Shown piece after piece: positions 17,815 through 25,704 of a DNA stretch of 56,500 nucleotides (position 1 is its first letter; each line of letters starts with the position of its first letter). The notes under the pieces were generated by a model that searched no databases, was not told the origin of the DNA, and worked only from the letters and a program-made list of their open reading frames with translations. The DNA comes from a virus. The stretch is from positions 1-56,500 of IMG/VR virus record IMGVR_UViG_3300035703_000116; one strand, 5' to 3'. A program made the position numbers and the translations under genes.

Positions 17815-18465
17815 TTACTTTTCGGATCGGATCAGACCTTTGACCGCTGCGACCTGAGCGTTAGCCGGTGCGATCCAGTGTGCGAGAACTGGATCCAACT
17901 GGAGGCCTTTAACCTCCAGCTGCTCGCCGTCGATTTCAACGGGACGGCCTAAGCGTGCGAACAGGGTGCTTGCAACTTTAGCCGTGCTATTGAGGTCGTT
18001 GCCCGCTCCGGTGTCGTACTGCGCCAGCTCGAAGGCGCAATAAAGGCAGGCGATGTCAGCAAGGGCTATCCGGCCTTTGTTTCCACCAGCGAGGGCGATT
18101 GTCGAGAGGATAAAGAGATGGCGGCGGCGGTTACGGGCCGTTGCCCACGCGTCGTTACAGCGGCCGGTGGTGGGGTTCATGCGTGCGGGACGGTTTCGCA
18201 TCGGGGTGTGATCGTTGCCTTCGCGTTCAATCAGCAGATTGTTTGCGTGGGTCATACCGGCGCGGGTGAGGGCAGCCTGCGTGAGGGGCTCCAGCGCTTC
18301 CCATACGGGGTTTGGCTTGGGGCCGTTGTTGGTGGATCGCTTGGCACTGGTTCCTGTTTGCTCCAGTTGGGCGCTGGTGGCGGCCATCAGGGCTTCCATC
18401 TGCTGGAGGAAGTCGGGCTCCTGAGCGGCGTTGGTGGCGGCGGGGGTCTTGGTGGCGCGGGTCAT
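17815..18465 (-). CDS. GC-rich orphan protein, unknown
   Basis: 216 residues. Ala/Thr/Asn-rich start, basic NRPARMNPTTGRCNDAWATA segment around 95, then a helical region (HLFILSTIALAGGNKGRIAL) and PVEIDGEQLEVKGLQLDPVL. GC content is far above the flanks, which include the most AT-rich stretch of the window, so recent transfer or host-adapted codons are likely. Not recognised. Flanking non-coding bases 17603-17814 hold only weak G/C stems. Confidence 0.6.
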   Translation of the reverse strand: MTRATKTPAATNAAQEPDFLQQMEALMAATSAQLEQTGTSAKRSTNNGPKPNPVWEALEPLTQAALTRAGMTHANNLLIEREGNDHTPMRNRPARMNPTTGRCNDAWATARNRRRHLFILSTIALAGGNKGRIALADIACLYCAFELAQYDTGAGNDLNSTAKVASTLFARLGRPVEIDGEQLEVKGLQLDPVLAHWIAPANAQVAAVKGLIRSEK

Positions 18466-18554
18466 TGATCTGCGGTTGTGAGTGAACGGCGAGGCCTTCG
18501 GCGTCGCTTGCTTTTGATCTTAAGCGATAGGTTGCGACTTTGTAGGTTCTGACT

Positions 18555-19160
18555 GATAAGAGTATTTTATAGCTATACTTTTACATTTAACTAACTATAA
18601 AGTATAAAGTAACAATTCAACGCAAATACAAATACTTAGCAAATAGCAAATAATACTATTACTTTGCAAATACTTGTTAATTACAAACAAACAGCATTTG
18701 CTAATTAACTTTATAGTTTACAAATACCTGGAGAATACAAATAACTAGCATTTGCTATTTAACATTTAGCAATCGCTAACAAATAATAACATTTAACAAA
18801 TAGCTGTAATTACAAATAACTAACATTTGCAAAATAATAATTACATTTAACAAATACTATCTATTACAAACAAACAGCATTTGCTAATTAACAAATAGCA
18901 ATTGTTAATAAATAATTGCATTTAACAAATAACTGTAATTAACAAATACCTGGACATTACAAATAAATACTATTAACAAATAATTGCAAATAATAAATAA
19001 TTGCAAATAATAAATCTTTTTCAGTTAATAAATAAATTGCAATAGTTAATAAATAAACATGCGAATAAATAAATGTAGCAAATAAATCTAATTGCACATA
19101 AATGCAACGCAACAAGCATTGCATTTATTTCTGCGATGAATAAATGTATGCGTGAATGAA
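18555..19160 (+). repeat. AT-rich degenerate repeat tract, candidate origin
   Basis: About 600 bases without a credible gene. G+C is 23% in 18841-18900 and 12% in 18961-19020, and A greatly exceeds T on the plus strand. The recurrent unit is (T)AACAAATA, with ACAAATACCTGGA twice, GCATTTGC(T) several times, and one exact 30-bp repeat at 18680-18709 and 18863-18892. The next gene but one is a winged-helix protein. The pattern fits an iteron or partition region, but no function is shown. Confidence 0.65.
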
Positions 19161-19173
19161 TAAATGAATGCGT

Positions 19174-19455
19174 TTAATCAAATGAATGCGTCTCAAAGTA
19201 TTTATCAAAATACTCTTTATCTTGAATGTCTTTTTGTTCTTGCATGAATGAATCTGAATGCAATTTACTTAATGAATGTTGAATGATCTTTTCCTTGGTC
19301 CAAAGTATTTCACGTCTCTCATCAAATAAATAATTATCTACTTTCTTGAAATAAAAGTAAACTGGATACTCTCGCCCTTCTTCATCAAATTCACGGCGAA
19401 GAAAAATTCTATCACTGTCAAAACTTCTGTCGGCGGGAATGAATTTCCTGTACAT
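19174..19455 (-). CDS. Hypothetical charged protein
   Basis: 93 residues rich in Asp, Glu, Arg and aromatics (FLRREFDEEGREYPVYFYFK). Not recognised. Separated by one base from the upstream winged-helix gene, so probably in the same transcript. Confidence 0.6.
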   Translation of the reverse strand: MYRKFIPADRSFDSDRIFLRREFDEEGREYPVYFYFKKVDNYLFDERREILWTKEKIIQHSLSKLHSDSFMQEQKDIQDKEYFDKYFETHSFD

Positions 19456-19456
19456 T

Positions 19457-19858
19457 TTAACTAAAGGCGTCAGTGAATGTTTTTACAAGATGTCCCCATT
19501 TTTGCTTGCGCCCAACAGAAAATAAGTACGGATTGATTAAGTAATATTTGTCACCACTTGATTCGCAAACACTGGCGACAACAAAATTAGTTTTTAATCT
19601 TTTCAGGCTTGCAGAAAACGCAGTGGGATTAAAACCAATTTCCTCTGATAGCACTTTAGCTGTAAAACGAATCTTTCCTGTTTTTGCATCGCATAATGAC
19701 ATCAATGCAAATAAAACTGTAAAATCTCTAGGCTGCAATTTTCTTTCTTTTATGTATGAAAAATAATTCCTCGCCTCCAACATATGAAACATGGCGAACG
19801 AATGAAATCCCTCTGGGTCAGGGATCTGAGAACGGTTTTCATTTTCAGCTCTAGTCAT
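19457..19858 (-). CDS. Winged-helix DNA-binding protein, replication-initiator-like
   Basis: 133 residues from the ATG at 19858, the only start clearly downstream of the promoter at 19881-19909. Residues about 40-110 form a winged helix: KLQPRDFTVLFALMSL, then KVLSEEIGFNPTAFSASLKR as the helix-turn-helix, and KYYLINPYLFSVGRKQKW as the wing. The last motif recalls RepL-type plasmid initiators, where INPxxF follows the wing. With the AT-rich repeats just downstream, replication initiation or transcriptional control are both possible. Confidence 0.6.
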   Translation of the reverse strand: MTRAENENRSQIPDPEGFHSFAMFHMLEARNYFSYIKERKLQPRDFTVLFALMSLCDAKTGKIRFTAKVLSEEIGFNPTAFSASLKRLKTNFVVASVCESSGDKYYLINPYLFSVGRKQKWGHLVKTFTDAFS

Positions 19859-19880
19859 ACCAATGGATCTGGGCATCTCA

Positions 19881-19930
19881 AATATAACTGACTTTAAGAA
19901 ACGGGTCAAGGAAACCAATCCCTGACAGGG
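19881..19930 (-). promoter_or_regulatory. Promoter with upstream palindrome for winged-helix gene
   Basis: Minus strand: TTGACC (19909-19904), 17-base spacer, TATATT (19886-19881). Just upstream, CCCTGTCAGGG (19920-19930) is an 11-base palindrome that could be an operator. Confidence 0.65.
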
Positions 19931-20022
19931 CCAAAATCAGCTCCTTCTATTATCTATTAGGAAGAGGGCGACAAAGGGCAAGCCGCCCAGGAATTTTTCA
20001 CAGCGGCGAATAAATAAATTTA

Positions 20023-20658
20023 CTATTCATCAAAATCAGCCTCTTCTAATGCAACAAGTAACTGTTCAACACCTAATGCGCCGCTTTGTAAATTCTTGCC
20101 CACTTCAGCAATTTTTGCGGCGCTGTTAAGTATCGACGGGATGTCACGAATATCTATGCTGCGCTCATTTTCTAAATACTCGTCTAATGTTCTTTGAGAT
20201 AAGGCGGCTAACTTAGCTGCGTTAGCAGATAAGTTCCGCCCCAAGAATTCTTGCTGTAATCTATAAGCTTCTAAACGTTTTTTATGTTCAATCGCTCGTG
20301 AATCTTGTTCTAATTTAAGTTTCTGCTGCAACATATCAATGTCATAGTCGCTAGCTCTTTGTATCCAATTATTCTTTTTGCTAATTGCTAGCACTTTGTT
20401 ATCTTGTAAGTTAAATGTATTTGCAATGTATGTTATTGATCTTCCCGATCCACAATTCAAAAAAAACTTCAGCAATTCAAACTCTTTATCAGTTTCAGAA
20501 GTTGCCCCTCCTCCATTTTTCATATAACTTCTATTTGATAAAATGCGCGAATTCAGAATTGCGTCGGGGTCATTAAACGCGAACTGTTCACGTTCGTGTT
20601 GCGATTCTATAGAATTGTCGTTTTCATTGAAATTATCAGCGTCGAATAAATCAGACAT
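20023..20658 (-). CDS. Terminase small subunit-like protein
   Basis: 211 residues from the ATG at 20658. A helix-turn-helix at about 70-105 (SITYIANTFNLQDNKVLAIS, then KKNNWIQRASDYD) has the pattern of phage small terminases, where a W..RA..YD motif follows the HTH. A long helical segment (KLEQDSRAIEHKKRLEAYRL) and an acidic C-terminus follow. It lies upstream of the large subunit in transcription order but several genes away, so the role is probable rather than sure. Confidence 0.6.
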   Translation of the reverse strand: MSDLFDADNFNENDNSIESQHEREQFAFNDPDAILNSRILSNRSYMKNGGGATSETDKEFELLKFFLNCGSGRSITYIANTFNLQDNKVLAISKKNNWIQRASDYDIDMLQQKLKLEQDSRAIEHKKRLEAYRLQQEFLGRNLSANAAKLAALSQRTLDEYLENERSIDIRDIPSILNSAAKIAEVGKNLQSGALGVEQLLVALEEADFDE

Positions 20659-20685
20659 GAACAACAAAAATACTCTGGCGACTGA

Positions 20686-20714
20686 AGAATAGCATTGAGA
20701 ACAGCCTTAATCAA
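20686..20714 (-). promoter_or_regulatory. Promoter for TerS-like gene
   Basis: Minus strand: TTGATT, 17-base spacer, TATTCT, with the predicted start about 20 bases before the ATG at 20658. The remaining gap to 20954 holds only the terminator at 20893-20924; I see nothing else in it. Confidence 0.5.
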
Positions 20715-20892
20715 ACACTCCCCATAAAAGGGTCGTGTTTGCACGCTCGCAGGCTCGCTCACACATAAATAAAAACAAGAAGAATAAAAGACAAAAAACA
20801 ACAGGGCGCGGCTAATAAATCTTTGTATCGGCGCAACGATGAAAATCCCGCGCAGCGGAAATAAATAAACTGCGCATAACTACTAGCAGACA

Positions 20893-20924
20893 ATAAAAAA
20901 CCCCTGCCGAACTAACGGCAAGGG
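20893..20924 (-). terminator. Intrinsic terminator ending early operon 1
   Basis: Minus strand: CCCTTGCCG pairs with CGGCAGGGG (one U-G) around a 6-base loop, followed by TTTTTTATT. It ends the operon started at promoter cassette P1. Confidence 0.85.
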
Positions 20925-20954
20925 CGAGTCGTTGCAAATTACTTTATCTATAAA

Positions 20955-21152
20955 TTAACGTTTGCAATCAAATAACTTTTCTCCTGCTGCAAAATTATCT
21001 AATTCAGCAACTCGCAAACATGCACGATACTCTAACTCTTTATTAAATTCAATAGTTGTAAAATCAACTGCTGATGCGAAAACTAAAGGGGTGCCAATAA
21101 AAATTGACGCGCAAGCACAAGCTTTTGCAAATGCACAAATGAAGCTATTCAT
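20955..21152 (-). CDS. Small secreted or periplasmic protein
   Basis: 65 residues from the ATG at 21152, fixed by an AGGAGG 9 bases upstream. Hydrophobic signal peptide at about 5-27 (CACASIFIGTPLVFASA) with a likely cut after ASA. The short mature part has two cysteines (RACLRVAELDNF...FDCKR). Function unknown; superinfection or envelope roles are speculation. Confidence 0.65.
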   Translation of the reverse strand: MNSFICAFAKACACASIFIGTPLVFASAVDFTTIEFNKELEYRACLRVAELDNFAAGEKLFDCKR

Positions 21153-21153
21153 G

Positions 21154-21414
21154 TCAGAAAACCTCCTTGACAAGATTCTTGAGTGCAGTGTTCAAATCTT
21201 TATCGTTCATGTATTTATACAGTACGTCGCAAATAAAATGAGGTTCGGGTAGAAAATGTTCTATCGCATAACCAAAGTCCCATCGAAAACGCTTTGCGTG
21301 ATCTTTTTCAAGTTTGCTTTTAGCATAATTTTCTGGAGTGAAATCAGGATAGTTTTCTTTAACTTGCTTTGCAGCTTGCAAAAGAATCTCGTAATGATCT
21401 TTTTGAATTTTCAT
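21154..21414 (-). CDS. Hypothetical early protein
   Basis: 86 residues, helical and charged (HYEILLQAAKQVKENYPDFT; RWDFGYAIEHFLPEPHFICD). Not recognised. The ribosome-binding site of the next gene lies inside its last codons. Confidence 0.6.
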   Translation of the reverse strand: MKIQKDHYEILLQAAKQVKENYPDFTPENYAKSKLEKDHAKRFRWDFGYAIEHFLPEPHFICDVLYKYMNDKDLNTALKNLVKEVF

Positions 21415-21420
21415 GATAAA

Positions 21421-21594
21421 TCAAGCGATGTTTAATTTAGATGCACGCTGCGCTAATTTTAACGCAGCGATTGTAGTGCTCCAGATCTCTAAAAAACGAT
21501 CATGTTGCGATGTAAAACAAAGCGTATAAGTTAAATCTTGCATCATTCGTTTTTGATTGCAACGTGCAATGTTAATCCAGTCTTGAGTGTTCAT
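21421..21594 (-). CDS. Hypothetical early protein, 57 residues
   Basis: Starts MNTQDWINIARCNQKRMMQD and is helical throughout (FLEIWSTTIAALKLAQRASK). Not recognised; the frame fills the gap between its neighbours in the P1 operon. Confidence 0.55.
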   Translation of the reverse strand: MNTQDWINIARCNQKRMMQDLTYTLCFTSQHDRFLEIWSTTIAALKLAQRASKLNIA

Positions 21595-21620
21595 AACAAA
21601 AATGCGAGTGAGTGAAAAAA

Positions 21621-21821
21621 TCAGTTGTTGATGTAAGTGTAAAATGTCTCAATCATTTTGTATTCTTCATCAGTTAAAAAACAAATACCGAGACGCTTGC
21701 ACAAATAATCTGCGCAACTTGCAACGCTCTCGCCATCACAAATCATTGAAACGCAATCTTTGTTCAAGAAATAAAGAACGCGCATCTTGAGATCTTTTTG
21801 CGCAATTTCAAGTTTAGTCAT
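21621..21821 (-). CDS. Hypothetical early protein, first gene of P1 operon
   Basis: 66 residues from the ATG at 21821; the frame is open to 21851, but that start is next to the leader hairpin. Contains MICDGESVASCADYLCKRLG and TDEEYKMIETFYTYIN. No Shine-Dalgarno. Not recognised. Confidence 0.6.
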   Translation of the reverse strand: MTKLEIAQKDLKMRVLYFLNKDCVSMICDGESVASCADYLCKRLGICFLTDEEYKMIETFYTYINN

Positions 21822-21843
21822 GAATTTTTTGTTGAAATAAATA

Positions 21844-21915
21844 AACAGCAAAACAACAAAGCACTTCTCTCTTTGCTGTTACAGCCATTATAGCACGTAT
21901 CACATTGCGTGTCAA
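21844..21915 (-). promoter_or_regulatory. Early promoter cassette P1
   Basis: TTGACA (21915-21910), 17-base spacer, TATAAT (21892-21887). The leader then folds into a 9-bp hairpin at 21844-21880 (AACAGCAAA with TTTGCTGTT). The first ATG, at 21821, has no Shine-Dalgarno. Confidence 0.85.
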
Positions 21916-21934
21916 GCATTTATCAATACGACTT

Positions 21935-22420
21935 TCAAAATAAATCATTGTACGCAACTAATTTATCATAGTAGAATCTATTGTTTGCATCTCTATAAAA
22001 CAGTCTCGGCGCATGATGCAACGAACCCAGGCAAATAACTATTTTCATCATTATGTTCTTTTTTCTATCTAGCAAACAAAACGACGTAACGCAAAACAAT
22101 CTTCTCAACGCATCTAAATACTCATTAACATACTCATGCAAATTATAAATCTTAAACTTGCTTTCATCAACAAACATCTCACGATTATCTTTCACGCATT
22201 GTCGAATCAACTCTTCAGATAAATCAACTGTATTCACAAAATTGTATTCATTCAAACAATCGTAGTTCTGCAAAGAAATGCACGGGAGCGATAAAGGATC
22301 TTCAGGGGCGAGAAATAAAAGTCTCTGTGTTTTGTATCTTTGCAAATAACGTTTTGCTTCGCTGAGTCTTCTTTTAACTTCAGCTGCAGTGAAATGATCT
22401 GTTGCAGAAACTTTGGGCAT
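21935..22420 (-). CDS. Hypothetical early protein
   Basis: 161 residues. The N-terminal helical part (TAAEVKRRLSEAKRYLQRYK) is followed by mixed alpha/beta, with CVTSFCLLDRKKNIMMKIVI near the end. Not recognised. Upstream bases 22421-22515 hold GC-rich stems separated by GGATTC-like steps, and I could not place a promoter there. Confidence 0.6.
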   Translation of the reverse strand: MPKVSATDHFTAAEVKRRLSEAKRYLQRYKTQRLLFLAPEDPLSLPCISLQNYDCLNEYNFVNTVDLSEELIRQCVKDNREMFVDESKFKIYNLHEYVNEYLDALRRLFCVTSFCLLDRKKNIMMKIVICLGSLHHAPRLFYRDANNRFYYDKLVAYNDLF

Positions 22421-22520
22421 TGCATGAATCTAGTACGAGAATCAATTTTCTCTCGCTCGCCAAGAATCGCCCCGAGAAGCCCACTGAATCCCCTGCCCGC
22501 ATGAATCCCCCCTGGGGCAA

Positions 22521-22556
22521 ATAAAAAGCCCCTTCCAGACGATTCTGGAGGGGGCT
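22521..22556 (-). terminator. Intrinsic terminator ending P2 operon
   Basis: Minus strand: a 13-bp stem (AGCCCCCTCCAGA with TCTGGAAGGGGCT, one wobble) around a 4-base loop, followed by TTTTTATTT. Confidence 0.9.
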
Positions 22557-22605
22557 CACGAATCTCTCCGAGGGAGAGATCTATCGACAGGCGACAGAAA
22601 TCAAA

Positions 22606-22875
22606 TCATTTCAAATACTGAGGGCATTGTTTGATAACTGCAAGAAATGAATCAAGAACATCTCTGTCATACATCTTTCCGTTGTACTTAACTTTTATAG
22701 AAGTTCCCGTAGAAATGTAAGCTTCATCAATCGCAGCTTTTCTAGAATCTTCATCAGAAATTCCTAGCCCTCTGTATTCGCAATACTTTTCTGCATACAA
22801 ATTAGGGAGTACCTGCCCCGCATTAACAGCGCAGGGCGCAAGAATAAAAGCCAGCGTGAAAATGAGTTTTTTCAT
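22606..22875 (-). CDS. Small secreted protein, early
   Basis: 89 residues. Sec signal peptide MKKLIFTLAFILAPCAVNA with a likely cut after VNA. The mature part has two cysteines (YCEYRGLG and KQCPQYLK) and ISDEDSRKAAIDEAY. Function unknown. Last gene before the terminator of the P2 operon. Confidence 0.65.
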   Translation of the reverse strand: MKKLIFTLAFILAPCAVNAGQVLPNLYAEKYCEYRGLGISDEDSRKAAIDEAYISTGTSIKVKYNGKMYDRDVLDSFLAVIKQCPQYLK

Positions 22876-22899
22876 GATTGTTGTTTGTTGAGAATGAAC

Positions 22900-23091
22900 C
22901 TAAACGATTTCGTTTACAGAAATAACCTCCTTCGTTGAAAAATGCTTTTTGAAACGATCAATCGCATCTTGTTTTGTTTTGCACTCAGAAATAACTGTCC
23001 ACCCAATAAATCCCCGAGCTTTTGTATCTTCGAATAGAATACGAAACTTTCTGTATTTAATTGTTTCGTAGCTGTGCATTAATTTTTGCAT
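22900..23091 (-). CDS. Hypothetical early protein
   Basis: 63 residues: an alpha/beta fold with RKFRILFEDTKARGFIGWTV and a helix KTKQDAIDRFKKHF. Not recognised. Overlaps the upstream gene by 13 bases. Confidence 0.55.
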   Translation of the reverse strand: MQKLMHSYETIKYRKFRILFEDTKARGFIGWTVISECKTKQDAIDRFKKHFSTKEVISVNEIV

Positions 23092-23273
23092 GAGTGCGCA
23101 GAAATCATAACATGCTCAACATTCCCCTCAATAGAAAGCAATGCGTCATCAATAGATTTAATGACTGCACTATTTTCTTTGTAGACTTGAGGGAATTTAA
23201 TTTGCATACGAATTAATTCTGCACGATAATCAACAAGCGCAGTGCGAATTGTTGTTGAAGAAAGAATTGTCAT
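23079..23273 (-). CDS. Hypothetical early protein
   Basis: 64 residues, helical (TTIRTALVDYRAELIRMQIK; VIKSIDDALLSIEG). Not recognised. Part of the P2 operon. Confidence 0.55.
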   Translation of the reverse strand: MTILSSTTIRTALVDYRAELIRMQIKFPQVYKENSAVIKSIDDALLSIEGNVEHVMISAHSCKN

Positions 23274-23280
23274 GATTAAA

Positions 23281-23589
23281 TTAAGCGAATGAATTTTCTA
23301 GTGAGAATTGAACAAGTCGTGTGCGATCATCTTTGTACGCTCGCACTAAATCAAGTATGTCATCAACTTGATCCTCTTGCGTATTAAAATCCTTGCATAC
23401 TAACTTTACAAGCGAAACAAAATGATCGTCTTTGTCAAATAAGATCTCTCTGTTTTCGTCAATTTGCACGAATAAATCAATTGCTTTTTGAGTAATCTGC
23501 ATTTGCGGATTCTCAAAAAAGCCAAGCGTAGATAATCTTTCAAGTGCTCCAAAAACCCAAAGGACTTGACATGTTTTCTTGTCAATCAT
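23281..23589 (-). CDS. Hypothetical early protein
   Basis: 102 residues, largely helical and acidic (EDQVDDILDLVRAYKDDRTR). Not recognised. Its ATG shares bases with the stop of the upstream 44-residue gene (ATGA), so translation is coupled. Confidence 0.6.
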   Translation of the reverse strand: MIDKKTCQVLWVFGALERLSTLGFFENPQMQITQKAIDLFVQIDENREILFDKDDHFVSLVKLVCKDFNTQEDQVDDILDLVRAYKDDRTRLVQFSLENSFA

Positions 23590-23720
23590 AAATCCTCCTC
23601 GTTGTCGTAAAAATAATCGTCGTCAATGAAAAATGAATCATCGCATGTATCACTCATGCAATCAGAATCAAGCCAGGGAAATAAAGCTGATTCTTGCGCA
23701 AATTGTTCCCAGTCAATCAT
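23586..23720 (-). CDS. Tiny acidic protein, 44 residues
   Basis: Starts MIDWEQFAQESALFPWLDSD and ends with an Asp/Glu-rich tail (DDSFFIDDDYFYDNEEDL). About a third of residues are acidic, like DNA-mimic or enzyme-blocking phage proteins, but that is only an analogy. GAGG lies 11 bases before the ATG. Confidence 0.5.
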   Translation of the reverse strand: MIDWEQFAQESALFPWLDSDCMSDTCDDSFFIDDDYFYDNEEDL

Positions 23721-23723
23721 AAA

Positions 23724-24098
23724 TCAATCCTCAACACGTTCAGAAAAGGGTAGACGAGAAAGATTCCCGTGCTTTTTAATCGAATACAAAATGTATTCAC
23801 AAAACTCTTGTGCGTATTCTGCCTTGCAATAATCATCTCCTACGCGATACTGAACTTCTGTTTCGCAATCTGTCTCCTCTTGAAACTTTCTAACGTCACG
23901 AATCCAAACATAAATCTCCCACATCGGGCAGCACACCCCAAAGAAATCTTCGTGATCGCTTGTGTATTCACGAACAGAAAAAGAAACATACTGCTTCTCG
24001 TCTGAGAAATTAAATGTTTCGATCTCTTCAGAATCAATCCTGCCGCCGTGAAAACCTCGTGAGAAATCTTCCCAAGTGATCTGTTCTGTGATTTGCAT
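23724..24098 (-). CDS. Hypothetical acidic early protein
   Basis: 124 residues. Acidic and aromatic: TWEDFSRGFHGGRIDSEEIE, then a PMWEIYVWIRDVRKF strand region and a helical C-terminus KAEYAQEFCEYILYSIKK. Not recognised. Confidence 0.6.
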   Translation of the reverse strand: MQITEQITWEDFSRGFHGGRIDSEEIETFNFSDEKQYVSFSVREYTSDHEDFFGVCCPMWEIYVWIRDVRKFQEETDCETEVQYRVGDDYCKAEYAQEFCEYILYSIKKHGNLSRLPFSERVED

Positions 24099-24148
24099 TT
24101 GTCTAGAAAAAGAAACGTGTGTCGATTAAAAATCAGTCGAGCATACAT

Positions 24149-24403
24149 TTATGTGTGCGAAGACCCATCAGGTGAGACACACCCATACATTTTGCAGTTA
24201 GGAAGAAATCCAAACAAATAAACTTCTTTGCTTTGATCGTTAATTTGCTCACACATAAACTTTGCATCTCTGAGCATATCTTTAACTTTAACGTCAAGAA
24301 TCAATGCCCAAGTCAGCAATTTGGATTTTTGCGCTTCAGTCAATAACTGAAACACGTCATAATCAATCTCGTCAGAAACAAAAAGAGGGGCGCGGAAATT
24401 CAT
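24149..24403 (-). CDS. Hypothetical protein, first gene of P2 operon
   Basis: 84 residues from the ATG at 24403; the in-frame ATG at 24430 is too close to the hairpin. Contains TEAQKSKLLTWALILDVKVK and a C-terminal YLFGFLPNCKMYGCVSPDG. No Shine-Dalgarno. Not recognised. Confidence 0.6.
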   Translation of the reverse strand: MNFRAPLFVSDEIDYDVFQLLTEAQKSKLLTWALILDVKVKDMLRDAKFMCEQINDQSKEVYLFGFLPNCKMYGCVSPDGSSHT

Positions 24404-24437
24404 GATTGTCTGTGAAAAAGAAATGAACAAGAAATAA

Positions 24438-24509
24438 ATGCGAGAGAAAAGAAACTACTTCCTCTCCCTCGCATGTTGCTATTATAGCATGTCACACGTT
24501 ACGTGTCAA
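24438..24509 (-). promoter_or_regulatory. Early promoter cassette P2
   Basis: TTGACA (24509-24504), 17-base spacer, TATAAT (24486-24481). The leader forms a hairpin at 24438-24474 with 17 paired positions including G-U, a 3-base loop, a purine-rich 5' arm and a pyrimidine-rich 3' arm. The upstream gene's stop codon lies inside the promoter spacer. Confidence 0.9.
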
Positions 24510-24791
24510 GCATTTATCTGTCGTATCTTTGAATTTATCTTCTCGCTTCAGCAATTCAACTGCTGCGAGTTTTGCAATTACAAATAACTTAGCTTGCGTG
24601 AAAACAAACTGCTTTCTGTATTTACTCTTCAGATAACACAAAATGTTACCCGTGACAGAATCCCATTGCTTAATAGTTACATCCATAAATTGATCATGAT
24701 CTCTTGATTTACAAATGTGCTTGTAAGTTGTTGATGTTTTGACAATACGAATTACCTCGTCGTCAACAAATTTGTTTAAGCTGTCAGTCAT
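24492..24791 (-). CDS. Hypothetical early protein ending inside promoter P2
   Basis: 99 residues, helical and basic (KLFVIAKLAAVELLKREDKF). Its last residues, KCLTRNV, are encoded by the -35 element and spacer of P2. The start overlaps the stop of the upstream membrane gene (ATGA). Not recognised. Confidence 0.6.
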   Translation of the reverse strand: MTDSLNKFVDDEVIRIVKTSTTYKHICKSRDHDQFMDVTIKQWDSVTGNILCYLKSKYRKQFVFTQAKLFVIAKLAAVELLKREDKFKDTTDKCLTRNV

Positions 24792-24988
24792 TTTTCAAAG
24801 CAAATGTACTTGCCCCCAACAAATGCGTCTCGCAAGAAAACAAGGCGCTCCGGGGGGCAATTATGAAAAGCGTCATTGCTCAGCTTTTCATTAATAAATC
24901 TAGCACCAACAAACCCAATCGTTGTGCCCGCAAAAATTGCAGCAACTGCGTGAATGAACTCTTTGTGCTCAGAAAAGAAGTCTTTCAT
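24788..24988 (-). CDS. Small membrane protein
   Basis: 66 residues with one membrane helix at about 12-33 (FIHAVAAIFAGTTIGFVGAR) and a short tail ending CFEK. Topology and role unknown. Confidence 0.6.
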   Translation of the reverse strand: MKDFFSEHKEFIHAVAAIFAGTTIGFVGARFINEKLSNDAFHNCPPERLVFLRDAFVGGKYICFEK

Positions 24989-24991
24989 GAT

Positions 24992-25279
24992 TCAATCAAT
25001 GTGTTTGATGTAAAATCCTGCGGATTCCCAGGAAATAACCGAGTCGGGCGGATTGAAATCAGTTTTGATACTTGCAAAAAACTCTCCCTCCAATCCATGA
25101 ATTAAAGGGAGATCAACTTCCACCTCGCCATCAAAATAATCTTTCACCCACTGAATCACTTGAGTTTCTAAATCAAGAATGTCATCATCCTTGATTTCCT
25201 TGAAAAACTCTTCTCCTGATCTACATTCATAAATGTAGAGATAGCACTCGAATGGCGCAGATTTGCAAAGTTCAGTCAT
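24992..25279 (-). CDS. Hypothetical acidic early protein
   Basis: 95 residues: CYLYIYECRSGEEFFKEIKD, ETQVIQWVKDYFDGEVEVDL, and a late SVISWESAGFYIKHID. Predicted alpha/beta, acidic. Not recognised. Confidence 0.6.
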   Translation of the reverse strand: MTELCKSAPFECYLYIYECRSGEEFFKEIKDDDILDLETQVIQWVKDYFDGEVEVDLPLIHGLEGEFFASIKTDFNPPDSVISWESAGFYIKHID

Positions 25280-25299
25280 TTTGAAATTAAACGAGTGAA

Positions 25300-25674
25300 T
25301 TAAATGTAACCAGCGTCTTGGATGCCCGGCTCATCATAAAACCAGCTAACTGACGCATCTTCGTATTTTTCACGAAGTTTTTCACAAATACCGCAAGGCG
25401 GTGCCCATGCAGTCATAAATTCAATTTGCAAATACTCATCATGATCTTCAACAAAAGAAACATCTGCTGCACAAATGTCCCACTTTGTCCCCCAATTATT
25501 TACGCGCCATGAATACCAGCCGGGCGTAATTGAATCGCCCTGCGGCAACTCTTCTTCTGAAGGTTGAGGGATCAATACATTAAATGGATGATCTTGAGAA
25601 AATAACTCTTTAATCTCTTTGATCTGATCTGCGTCAGCAGAAATCGAAACGCGATTTTCGCACCAGTTAGGCAT
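25300..25674 (-). CDS. Api92-like protein with ferredoxin-like domain
   Basis: 124 residues. Starts MPNWCENRVSISADADQIKE, then FNVLIPQPSEEEL, NWGTKWDICAADVSF and FMTAWAPPCGICEKL. MPNWCxN..., FN.LIPxP, NWGTKWD and TAW.PP together are the signature of the YubB/Api92-like family in phages and plasmids. Biochemical role is not known. Confidence 0.8.
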   Translation of the reverse strand: MPNWCENRVSISADADQIKEIKELFSQDHPFNVLIPQPSEEELPQGDSITPGWYSWRVNNWGTKWDICAADVSFVEDHDEYLQIEFMTAWAPPCGICEKLREKYEDASVSWFYDEPGIQDAGYI

Positions 25675-25704
25675 GACAAAAACTCCGTGTTGAACTAAAT
25701 AAAA

